DNA from: Candidatus Izemoplasmatales bacterium
GTDB taxonomy: Bacteria > Bacillota_I > Bacilli_A > Izemoplasmatales > Hujiaoplasmataceae
Direction of reading: 5' to 3'
DNA length: 21,674 bases
Assembly: GCA_028699855.1 (NCBI GenBank)
Contig: JAQVTV010000001.1
Span: 1 to 21,674 of the forward strand
Positions within the stretch are counted from its first letter, which is position 1; the number at the start of each line of letters is the position of its first letter. Positions 15,237 to 21,674 of the stretch are shown piece after piece. The notes beneath the pieces are model-generated. The model ran no database searches, was not told the origin of the DNA, and saw only the letters and a program-made list of their open reading frames with translations. A program made the position numbers and the translations under genes.

Positions 15237-16540
15237 TCGATCGATATTCACGTCCGCAGATGCGTACTATTTGGTCAGAAGAACAGCGATATCAGACATA
15301 TCTGAATATCGAAATCGCGAACGTCAAAGCGTTAAGTGAACTCGGCATCGTTTCCCCAAAAACATATGAAACGATATTGGACCGCGCGACCTTCAACATC
15401 CAGCGGATTCATGAACAAGAACAAGAAACCAAACACGATGTCATCGCCTTTACTCGAGCCGTATGTGAAACCTTGGGTGAAGAGAAGCGATGGATTCATT
15501 ATGGTTTGACATCGACCGATGTGGTCGATACGGCAAACGGTGTGCAATTGGTTCAAGCGAATCGAATCATCCGCGAGGATATTGAAATATTGTTGGGTGT
15601 TCTGAAAAAACGCGCCTATGAATTCAAACAGACTTATTGTGTCGGAAGAACGCACGGCATCCACGCAGACATCACCGTTTTCGGGTTGAAATGGGCGTTG
15701 TGGTATGATGAAATGCAACGCAATTTGAAGCGGTTCAACGATGCTGCTTTAGGCGTTGAGGTCGGGAAAATCAGTGGGGCCGTAGGCAATTATGCGTTTA
15801 TCAATCCAGAGATTGAAACGATCATTTTGCGTTCGCTTGGTTTGGGACAACCCAATATTTCCACACAAACATTGCAGCGAGATCGCTATGCGTATTACCT
15901 CGCGACGATCGCGCTTATCGGCGCTTCGTTGGAAAAAATTGCCACAGAGATACGCCACTTGCAAAGAACAGAAGTATCAGAAGTCAAAGAAGCATTTGCT
16001 TTAGGGCAAAAAGGCTCTTCCGCCATGCCTCACAAGCGCAACCCCATTTCTAGTGAAAACATCTGTGGGTTGGCGCGCGTGCTTCGAGGTTATATGGTTC
16101 CTGCATATGAGAACGTGGCACTATGGCATGAACGCGACATCTCGCATTCATCGGTCGAACGCATTATTTTGGTTGATGCTACATGTTTGATCGATTATAT
16201 GTTACATCGTTATACATCTGTACTTAACGAACTAGAAGTAGATCAGAAACGGATGCAAGAGAATATTCACTTGACCCACGGGGCTATATTTGCGCAACGA
16301 ATCATGACTGCTCTCATTGATAAAGGTCAATCCCGCGAGGAAGCGTATGATCTTATTCAACCGTTGGCATTAAAGAGTTATACTTCACAAATCCATTTGT
16401 CGCAATTAATCGCTGAATGCAAAATAATCGCGCCACATTTTTCTGAAAGCGAGATGGCTGAATGGTTTCAATATGATGGTTATGCCACACATGTCGATAC
16501 GATTTATCAACGCGTATTTGGAGAAGGCGAAGCACAATGA
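15233..16540 (+). CDS. purB: Adenylosuccinate lyase
   Basis: Cleaves adenylosuccinate to AMP and fumarate, and SAICAR to AICAR in de novo purine synthesis. The 435-residue helical protein of the fumarase/aspartase superfamily shows KHDV with His68, LTSTDVVDTA, GRTHGIHA with catalytic His141, and the superfamily signature GSSAMPHKRNP (261-271) with the catalytic serine. ATG 15233 is chosen over the longer frame from 15203 because it gives the standard N-terminus MIDRYSRPQM, overlaps the folD stop as ATGA, and follows GGGGGT. With PurA it completes IMP to AMP. No clear terminator is seen after it. Confidence 0.97.
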   Translation: MIDRYSRPQMRTIWSEEQRYQTYLNIEIANVKALSELGIVSPKTYETILDRATFNIQRIHEQEQETKHDVIAFTRAVCETLGEEKRWIHYGLTSTDVVDTANGVQLVQANRIIREDIEILLGVLKKRAYEFKQTYCVGRTHGIHADITVFGLKWALWYDEMQRNLKRFNDAALGVEVGKISGAVGNYAFINPEIETIILRSLGLGQPNISTQTLQRDRYAYYLATIALIGASLEKIATEIRHLQRTEVSEVKEAFALGQKGSSAMPHKRNPISSENICGLARVLRGYMVPAYENVALWHERDISHSSVERIILVDATCLIDYMLHRYTSVLNELEVDQKRMQENIHLTHGAIFAQRIMTALIDKGQSREEAYDLIQPLALKSYTSQIHLSQLIAECKIIAPHFSESEMAEWFQYDGYATHVDTIYQRVFGEGEAQ

Positions 16541-16587
16541 CACCACAGCGCAACACGATTCATTTCTGTTTTTTAGAGGATTTTTTC

Positions 16588-16616
16588 TTGATTTCTGATG
16601 ATAATCACACTACAAT
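16588..16616 (+). promoter_or_regulatory. Promoter of the PspC-domain gene
   Basis: TTGATT (16588-16593) and TACAAT (16611-16616) are separated by 17 bases, a good housekeeping-sigma match. The start would lie near 16623, just before the AAAGGGTGAG ribosome site. Confidence 0.6.
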
Positions 16617-16636
16617 ATGGGAGAAAGGGTGAGAAT

Positions 16637-16900
16637 ATGGAGAAAAGAAGATTGTATCGCGACAAGGAAAATGGGAAAATATTCGGCGTGTGTTCCGGAT
16701 TTGCAGATTATTTTGATGTAGATGTGACCTTGATTCGCGTGATTTGGTTGATTCTGATCTTGTTTGCTGGAACAGGACTGATCGCCTACTTTATTATTGC
16801 GATTGTGGTGGAACCCAAAGAAGTCGTGATGAGAAGAGCAAAAAAAGAAGAAAAATGGGTTGATGACGATGATCCTTTCGCCAAATACGACAGAAAATAA
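16637..16900 (+). CDS. PspC-domain membrane protein
   Basis: An 87-residue protein with the PspC domain: a basic N-terminus, KNGK-like DKENGKIFGVCSGFADYFDV, then a single strong hydrophobic helix (about residues 30-55) and a charged tail rich in Lys, Glu and Asp. PspC proteins act in envelope-stress responses in several bacteria, with the N-terminus in the cytoplasm; what this one senses is unknown. ATG 16637 is supported by AAAGGGTGAG just upstream and by the domain beginning at once; the open frame back to 16598 lies before the predicted transcript start. It is transcribed alone, between its own promoter and terminator. Confidence 0.88.
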   Translation: MEKRRLYRDKENGKIFGVCSGFADYFDVDVTLIRVIWLILILFAGTGLIAYFIIAIVVEPKEVVMRRAKKEEKWVDDDDPFAKYDRK

Positions 16901-16912
16901 TTTCATGATTAT

Positions 16913-16942
16913 AAGGGCTTGTCCAGATTGGGCAAGCCTTTT
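16913..16942 (+). terminator. Rho-independent terminator after the PspC gene
   Basis: A 12-base stem (16913-16924 with 16930-16941, two G-U pairs) with a 5-base loop is followed by a short T-run, 13 bases after the stop codon. Confidence 0.8.
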
Positions 16943-16944
16943 CA

Positions 16945-16970
16945 TTACCAATTCTTAACATTTCTTAACA
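16945..16970 (+). promoter_or_regulatory. Pho-box-like direct repeats upstream of pstS
   Basis: TTACCA (16945-16950), TTAACA (16955-16960) and TTAACA (16965-16970) repeat at exactly 10-base intervals. They match the TT(A/C/T)A(C/T)A hexamers, spaced by a few bases, bound by PhoP in Bacillus. They lie about 45-70 bases before the predicted pstS transcript start, fitting activation under phosphate starvation. The regulator whose first codons appear at 21641 is the obvious binder. Confidence 0.6.
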
Positions 16971-17002
16971 AAAACACGGTGTCGAGTGGTGTTTTTTTTA
17001 TT

Positions 17003-17008
17003 TATACT
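17003..17008 (+). promoter_or_regulatory. -10 element of the pst operon promoter
   Basis: TATACT lies 18 bases upstream of the AGGAGG ribosome site of pstS. No -35 matching consensus is seen 17 bases upstream, as expected for a promoter that depends on an activator bound at the Pho boxes. Confidence 0.45.
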
Positions 17009-17039
17009 GGAGTCGAGAAAAATATAGGAGGATTTAAGT

Positions 17040-17981
17040 GTGAAAAAATTGCTTTTAGGAATGATGGGGTTATTGGTATTTACGATGATCGGATGCGGAG
17101 GCAATACAACGGCATTTTCATTTGATGCATCGCGAAACATTACAGTGTATACACGAGATACGACTTCAGGAACGCGGGATGCATTTTTTACAGGGATTGA
17201 TTTTTCTGATGCGATTACGAGCAATGGAGTGTTAGTCGCAAATTATGTCGAAGTCGATGGGAACGGAAGCATGATTACTTCTGTCAAAAACGACATCTAT
17301 GGCATCGGCTATATTTCTTTGGCTTCCCTGGAAACATCAGGACTCAAAGGGCTTGTGTTCGATGGGGTTGCCGCAACTGAAGCGAATGTATTGAATGGAA
17401 CCTATACATTGAAACGCCCGTTCAATTATATGACACGCGCCCATTGGAGCGGCATGGAGAGAGAACGACAAATCGTCGAAGCGTTCGTGGCATTCATGAC
17501 GACCATCGAAGGGATTGCGACGATTCAAAACAAAGCGGGAATCATTTCGGTGGAAGCAAACACGCCTTCATGGGATGATATTAAGAGTCTTTATCCTGTT
17601 TGCCTAGAGGATAATTCAGATGTAACGATATACTTTGGTGGGTCAACATCTGTCGAGTCCGTTGCCAAAGCTTTGAGTCAGGAATTCAGTCAAAAATGTG
17701 GGAACTTTATCGCCGAACATAACCATACCGGATCGGGAGACGCTTATAAGCGTACCCAAGGCAGTGAAGCTGATGGCGGGAATAAACTTCATATTGGGTT
17801 CGCATCCAGAGATTTCAAATCTTCTGAAAGCGGAGATGAAGGAACATCCGGATTCATCTGCTTTGACGCGGTAGTGCTTGTGGTCAACCAAGCCAACACG
17901 GCAATCGATTCCATCACCAAGTCCGAAGCGAAAAAAGTATATTCTGGCGACAAAACGCTTTGGTCATCCCTCAATCCCTAA
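17040..17981 (+). CDS. pstS: Phosphate-binding lipoprotein, PstS type with permuted motif order
   Basis: Extracellular binding protein of the phosphate ABC transporter. It has a basic, hydrophobic signal and an MIGC lipobox with Cys19 (Met at -3 is slightly unusual). The PstS motifs are all present but in a rotated order. Residues 34-171 match the C-terminal half of ordinary PstS: TTSGTRDAFF (41-50), GIGYISL (88-94), NGTYTLKRPF (119-128) and the helix with TIEGIATIQ. Residues 194-311 match the N-terminal half: IYFGGSTSVESVAKAL (197-212), HTGSGDA (229-235), IGFASRDFK (252-260), FDAVVLVVNQAN (275-286) and KKVYSGDKTLWSSL (298-311). GTG 17040 follows AGGAGG (17026-17031) by eight bases. pstC starts about 20 bases after its stop. 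Confidence 0.9.
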   Translation: MKKLLLGMMGLLVFTMIGCGGNTTAFSFDASRNITVYTRDTTSGTRDAFFTGIDFSDAITSNGVLVANYVEVDGNGSMITSVKNDIYGIGYISLASLETSGLKGLVFDGVAATEANVLNGTYTLKRPFNYMTRAHWSGMERERQIVEAFVAFMTTIEGIATIQNKAGIISVEANTPSWDDIKSLYPVCLEDNSDVTIYFGGSTSVESVAKALSQEFSQKCGNFIAEHNHTGSGDAYKRTQGSEADGGNKLHIGFASRDFKSSESGDEGTSGFICFDAVVLVVNQANTAIDSITKSEAKKVYSGDKTLWSSLNP

Positions 17982-18001
17982 GACGATTTGAGGAAGCTGC
18001 G

Positions 18002-18961
18002 TTGATTGTTAAGATTGAGCCCGAAGCCAATAGACGGACACAGAAAAGCAAACGTTTTATATGGATGAAGCATAGCGATAGTTTCATGAAGGGCTTGTTA
18101 ATGGTTCCGACCTTGATGAGCGCATCGTTTGTCATCTTTATTGTGGGGTTCATTTCCCGAAAGGGGATAGCCCCTTTTCTGCCGTCAGTATACGGTTCGG
18201 AACGCGTCAATGCATTCAGTTTTTTATCGGGGACAACGTGGTTTGTTCCGCCGAATGTATACGGTATTCTTTTTATTGTGATTAACACGCTCTATATTGT
18301 CGCGCTCTCAACCTTGATCTCCGTTCCGTTATCGGTGGCGTCTGCATTATTTGTCACGCGGATTCTTCCGAAAAAACTTCAAGGAGTGTTCAAGAGTATC
18401 ATCGAATTGCTTGCGGCGATTCCATCGGTAATCTATGGGGTTTTCGGTTTGGGAATCATTGCCAAGTCTGTCGTGCGATTGGCGGAGTTGTTTCATGCAC
18501 AAACCGCTGGAGGAATCTCAACACTTACCACAATCATTGTGTTGGCAATTATGATCTATCCAACAATCACAATGATGTCCGTCGCAGCGATTTCAGCGGT
18601 GGATCCCGCTTTGGAACATCATTCTTTGGCGCTTGGAGCAACCAAAGTTCAAACCATGACAAAAGTCACGCTGGCTTCTGCAAAGCCAGGAATTTTCACC
18701 GGCATCATTTTGGGCGTGGGACGCGCACTTGGCGAGGCTACCGCTGTCAGCATGGTCGCCGGCAATGCCGGAAGCGGGCCATCATTGATGTTGTTCTCAA
18801 CCACGCGGACACTGACGTCGACGATGCTATTGGGATTAAAGGAAACAAGCGGTATGGATTATGATATTCGTTTTTCGGTGGGGTTAGTACTTATCGGGGT
18901 GATTTTTGTGAGTAATTTTATACTGGCGCATTTCAAGAAGAAAGTGGGACGATTCTCATGA
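18002..18961 (+). CDS. pstC: Phosphate ABC transporter permease PstC
   Basis: One of the two membrane subunits of the phosphate importer. About six hydrophobic helices are visible, with AAIPSVIYGVFGL (138-150) and the EAA-type cytoplasmic loop contacting PstB, VDPALEHHSLALGAT through AKPGIFTG (about 202-234), then GVGRALGEATAVSMVAGN. The start is uncertain: TTG 18002, giving 319 residues, follows GAGGAAG (17990-17996) by five bases, whereas the longer frame from 17960 overlaps pstS and has no ribosome site, and ATG 18065 would give a shorter N-terminal tail. The N-terminal 20-30 residues are basic and polar. The stop overlaps the pstA start as ATGA. Confidence 0.92.
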   Translation: MIVKIEPEANRRTQKSKRFIWMKHSDSFMKGLLMVPTLMSASFVIFIVGFISRKGIAPFLPSVYGSERVNAFSFLSGTTWFVPPNVYGILFIVINTLYIVALSTLISVPLSVASALFVTRILPKKLQGVFKSIIELLAAIPSVIYGVFGLGIIAKSVVRLAELFHAQTAGGISTLTTIIVLAIMIYPTITMMSVAAISAVDPALEHHSLALGATKVQTMTKVTLASAKPGIFTGIILGVGRALGEATAVSMVAGNAGSGPSLMLFSTTRTLTSTMLLGLKETSGMDYDIRFSVGLVLIGVIFVSNFILAHFKKKVGRFS

Positions 18962-20160
18962 AGCAACGTGTCCGCAAGGCGAAAGATACGTTTTTACTTG
19001 GAGGCATATCGATGATGTCGCTTGTCGGCGTGATGGTGCTGGCTTTGATCATGGGTTTTATCATCAATCGCGGGGTCGGGTTGTTGACATGGGATTTGCT
19101 CATCGGGGATTATCATCCGACGACGTATAATCTTTCATTGCCCACGACGGAATCGTTGGGCGGCTTTGCTCGACCGAATGATTTGGATGAATCCGCCTTT
19201 TTTTCACAGATGTGGGGATTGGGGTTAATGGATGATGTCGATTTTGAAGGAAAAGCCGTGGTACGCGTGATTTATGTGGATGCACAATCTCCATTACAGA
19301 TGATGCGTGATAAAAATAATCTTGAGCGTGTGGTTGGTTTGTTTCCGGGCCTCGCATTGGAAAAAGTCATTTTTTCCGATCTAACTATTGGATTAAGTCG
19401 CACCAAGGCCGAAAATTTCATCATCTTATTCGATACACACGAAGGAATCAACGACCTTTTGGCGGTTTCTTCAGGAAACGGTATCCGTGGAGCAATCATC
19501 ACGACGGGGCTTTTGATAGGATTTGCTTTAATGATTGCTTTGCCGATTGGCATTTTTTCTGCGGTATATCTTCACGAATTTGCGCCAAAAAACAACGCAT
19601 TTATTCACACAATGAGAAAGATGATCGATACATTGAGCGGGGTGCCATCCATCGTCTATGGCCTCATGGGCGCGGCGGTGTTCATCCCTTTCACTTCCCG
19701 CATCAGCAAAGCAGAAGGTGGAAATCTGTTCTCGGGCGCACTTACTTTGGCGGTGATGGTGCTGCCAATCATCATATCTGCGACCATTGATGCTTTGAGG
19801 GCGGTGCCGGATGATTATCGTAAAGCATCACTTGCTTTAGGTGCGAATCATACGCAGACAACATTTAGGATTGTGATCAAATCGGCGGTTCCGGGAATCA
19901 TGTCGGCAGTATTGTTAAGCGTTGGGAGGATGATTGGCGAATCAGCCGCGCTCATCTACGCGGTCGGCACCGCTATCAAGGACCACATCATCCTCACCGA
20001 GAAATCCGCATCGCTGGCGGTATTTATTTGGAGCGTTATGGCGGGAGAGGTTCCCAATTTTGAACTTGCTTGTTCCGTAGCCATCATTATCATGATGGTG
20101 GTTCTATTCATCAATGTGCTGATTAAACTTGTGGCGCGACGCTTTGCATTATTACCTTGA
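18958..20160 (+). CDS. pstA: Phosphate ABC transporter permease PstA with large extracytoplasmic insert
   Basis: The second membrane subunit. TM1 is at about 14-37; the next typical PstA segment, [15 protein letters not shown] (173-187), comes only after an additional stretch of about 120 residues (about 50-170). From there the protein is ordinary: [16 protein letters not shown] (195-210), [14 protein letters not shown] (225-238), EAA-type loop [20 protein letters not shown] through AVPGIMSA (277-316) and [10 protein letters not shown] (323-332). It is 400 residues against roughly 280-300 for most PstA proteins. The insert is polar, with beta-like runs such as [13 protein letters not shown] (100-112) and NFIILFDT, and should lie outside the membrane, next to the binding protein. 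I do not recognise the inserted domain. Confidence 0.93.
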   Translation: MKQRVRKAKDTFLLGGISMMSLVGVMVLALIMGFIINRGVGLLTWDLLIGDYHPTTYNLSLPTTESLGGFARPNDLDESAFFSQMWGLGLMDDVDFEGKAVVRVIYVDAQSPLQMMRDKNNLERVVGLFPGLALEKVIFSDLTIGLSRTKAENFIILFDTHEGINDLLAVSSGNGIRGAIITTGLLIGFALMIALPIGIFSAVYLHEFAPKNNAFIHTMRKMIDTLSGVPSIVYGLMGAAVFIPFTSRISKAEGGNLFSGALTLAVMVLPIIISATIDALRAVPDDYRKASLALGANHTQTTFRIVIKSAVPGIMSAVLLSVGRMIGESAALIYAVGTAIKDHIILTEKSASLAVFIWSVMAGEVPNFELACSVAIIIMMVVLFINVLIKLVARRFALLP

Positions 20161-20171
20161 GGAGGAAGACA

Positions 20172-20924
20172 ATGAACACATTTGACGTTCGCGAGCTCGT
20201 ATTGACATATGATGGGAAGGCCGCGCTACAACATGTTTCTATGAATATCATTCCCAAACAAGTGACGGCACTCATTGGACCATCGGGGTGTGGCAAATCA
20301 TCATTGCTCAGATGTTTGAATCGGATGAACGATTTGATTGATGGATGCAATGTGGAGGGAGAGATATTGTTTCATGGTGAAAATATCTATGCGAAAAACT
20401 ATAATGTATATGAATTGCGGACAAAAGTCGGTATGGTATTCCAAAAACCCTCCCCGTTTCCGATGAGTATTTTTGATAATGTTGCGTACGGACCACGATG
20501 TCAAGGAATTAATGATAAAAAAACATTGGAAAACATTGTAAAAAAGGCCTTGGTTGATGCTGCATTATATGATGAGGTCAAAGAGCGTCTCAAAGAAAGC
20601 GCAATGGCGCTTTCTGGCGGACAGCAACAACGCCTTTCCATTGCGCGCACCATCGCGATGCAACCAGAAGTGATTTTGATGGATGAGCCCACGAGCGCAC
20701 TTGACCCGATTGCTACAGGCAAAATCGAAGAACTCATTTTCGATTTGAAGAAGCATTATACCATTGTCATCGTGACGCATAACATGCAACAAGCCGCAAG
20801 AATATCGGATTATACAGCTTTTTTTCTGATGGGTAATCTAGTGGAATTCAACACGACTGAGCAGATATTTCGTCAGCCAACCCAAGCCAAGACGGAAGAA
20901 TATATCACCGGTCGATTTGGATAA
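20172..20924 (+). CDS. pstB: Phosphate ABC transporter ATP-binding protein PstB
   Basis: The cytoplasmic ATPase that drives phosphate import. The 250-residue protein has every expected motif: Walker [10 protein letters not shown] (36-44), the PstB-typical [10 protein letters not shown] (49-58), Q-loop [11 protein letters not shown] (90-100), signature LSGGQQQR (147-154), Walker [14 protein letters not shown] (167-179) and switch His203 in [11 protein letters not shown] 20172 is chosen because GAGGAGG (20159-20165) lies six bases upstream; the in-frame TTG at 20157 is upstream of that site and overlaps the pstA stop. Confidence 0.97.
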   Translation: MNTFDVRELVLTYDGKAALQHVSMNIIPKQVTALIGPSGCGKSSLLRCLNRMNDLIDGCNVEGEILFHGENIYAKNYNVYELRTKVGMVFQKPSPFPMSIFDNVAYGPRCQGINDKKTLENIVKKALVDAALYDEVKERLKESAMALSGGQQQRLSIARTIAMQPEVILMDEPTSALDPIATGKIEELIFDLKKHYTIVIVTHNMQQAARISDYTAFFLMGNLVEFNTTEQIFRQPTQAKTEEYITGRFG

Positions 20925-20980
20925 AAACACTGCATCTGATTTTCATTATGGGTTATAATAATATTAAGGAGTGGACTTGT

Positions 20981-21628
20981 GTGACTTCAAGAAAACAGTT
21001 TGATCAAGAATTGGCATCATTAAAACTCAATTTGGTACAAATGGGCGATCTGGTCATCCGTCACATCAACGAGGGACTTGATTCTTTTGTGCGCCTCGAT
21101 GTAGATTTGGCCAACCAAGTCATTATCAGTGATAAAGCAGTCAATGAATATGAACATAGCATTGAAAAAAATTGTCTCGGCATTATTTTGCGAGAACAAC
21201 CTGTGGCAAGTGATCTGCGTTTAATTACAGCGGTTTTGAAGATGATTACGGATTTGGAACGCATCGGCGATCACGCCGCGGATATTTCGAAGATGGCGTT
21301 GTTTATGGAAAAAACGCAAACATATTATCGTGTTGATGATATATTCGGGATGATGAATGTGTGTCAGGAAATGATTCGTCATGCCTTGGAATCGTTTGTC
21401 GCTTCGGATCTTGTACTTGCTCAATCGGTTATCTCAGCCGATGACACGGTCGATCATTTGTTTGAGAAAACCAAGAAACACGTCGCGAATGCATTAAGAA
21501 ATGCCGCGGTTGACGCCGATTACGCTATTTATTTAATGATGGTGGCCAAATATTTGGAACGCATCGGCGATCATGCTGTGAACATTGCTGAATGGGTCAT
21601 CTTTTCTATGACCGGAGAACACGTTTAA
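20981..21628 (+). CDS. phoU: Phosphate-specific transport regulator PhoU
   Basis: A 215-residue, all-helical protein with two PhoU repeats, each with the metal-binding motif: DLERIGDHAADI (91-102) and YLERIGDHAVNIAE (191-204). PhoU links the Pst transporter to the PhoR/PhoB-type two-component system and represses it when phosphate is plentiful. GTG 20981 is the best start: AAGGAG (20966-20971) precedes it by nine bases, and the protein then has the usual length. The open frame from ATG 20948 lacks a ribosome site. A TATAAT at 20954-20959 could be an internal promoter, but the transcript would begin at the ribosome site itself, so this is doubtful. Confidence 0.95.
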   Translation: MTSRKQFDQELASLKLNLVQMGDLVIRHINEGLDSFVRLDVDLANQVIISDKAVNEYEHSIEKNCLGIILREQPVASDLRLITAVLKMITDLERIGDHAADISKMALFMEKTQTYYRVDDIFGMMNVCQEMIRHALESFVASDLVLAQSVISADDTVDHLFEKTKKHVANALRNAAVDADYAIYLMMVAKYLERIGDHAVNIAEWVIFSMTGEHV

Positions 21629-21640
21629 AGGGAGGAAACC

Positions 21641-21674
21641 ATGTTGAAGCCAATTGTATTTTCTGTGGAAGATG
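21641..21674 (+). CDS. Start of a probable PhoB/PhoP-type response regulator (partial)
   Basis: Only the first eleven codons are in the window (MLKPIVFSVED). A hydrophobic beta-strand ending in Glu-Asp is how response-regulator receiver domains begin. A GGGAGG ribosome site precedes the ATG, and the gene starts 12 bases after phoU in a phosphate operon, where PhoB/PhoP is expected. Eleven residues cannot prove it. Confidence 0.6.
   Translation, partial: MLKPIVFSVED

Noticed and set aside
16970..16996. AAAAACAC / GTGTTTTT hairpin followed by T-run, as a terminator
   Set aside because: It lies between the Pho boxes and the -10 of pstS; a good terminator already exists at 16913-16942, and the stem has only three G-C pairs.

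Overview
The window looks like part of a chromosome from a free-living, low-to-moderate G+C bacterium of the Bacillota/Mycoplasmatota kind. Ribosome binding sites are strong (AGGAGG types), GTG and TTG starts are frequent, PstS is a lipoprotein, and UGA acts as a stop while Trp is TGG, so this is not a UGA=Trp mollicute. Placement below phylum level is only a guess (wall-less relatives such as Izemoplasmatales or Acholeplasmatales, or Erysipelotrichia).

Region by region. (1) 2-757 is the C-terminal part of a FAD-dependent dehydrogenase. (2) 846-3551, minus strand, is an AT-rich two-gene cassette: a soluble KAP-type P-loop NTPase fused to a SAM-dependent methyltransferase, then a translationally coupled GNAT acetyltransferase. 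It sits between housekeeping genes and is the best candidate for an undescribed, possibly defensive, system. (3) 3871-6415, plus strand, is purA followed by a class I aminotransferase, ending in a strong two-way terminator. (4) 6505-6720, minus strand, is a small membrane protein. (5) 6798-13700, minus strand, is a compact operon tyrA-aroA-aroB-aroC-aroE/K-aroQ-aroF. It holds all seven shikimate steps plus prephenate dehydrogenase, with aroE and aroK fused. (6) 13858-16540, plus strand and divergent from tyrA, carries a flavin-reductase-like gene, folD and purB. (7) 16637-16900 is a PspC-domain protein with its own promoter and terminator. (8) 17040 to the end is a phosphate-uptake operon pstS-pstC-pstA-pstB-phoU and the first codons of a likely PhoB/PhoP regulator, preceded by three Pho-box-like hexamers spaced 10 bp apart.

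How they fit: purA and purB together make AMP from IMP, and folD supplies one-carbon folates for purine synthesis. The aro operon makes chorismate and, through TyrA, 4-hydroxyphenylpyruvate; the nearby aminotransferase may finish tyrosine. No chorismate mutase or prephenate dehydratase is present. The pst genes form a complete phosphate ABC transporter plus PhoU.

Two transporter proteins are unusual. The PstS motifs run in circularly permuted order, and PstA carries an extra segment of about 120 residues after its first membrane helix. Several promoters share an extended -10 (TGN then TATAAT or TAAAAT) with no good -35 and leaders of roughly 17-20 nt, which settles some start codons.

No tRNA, rRNA, CRISPR array, transposase or integrase was seen.
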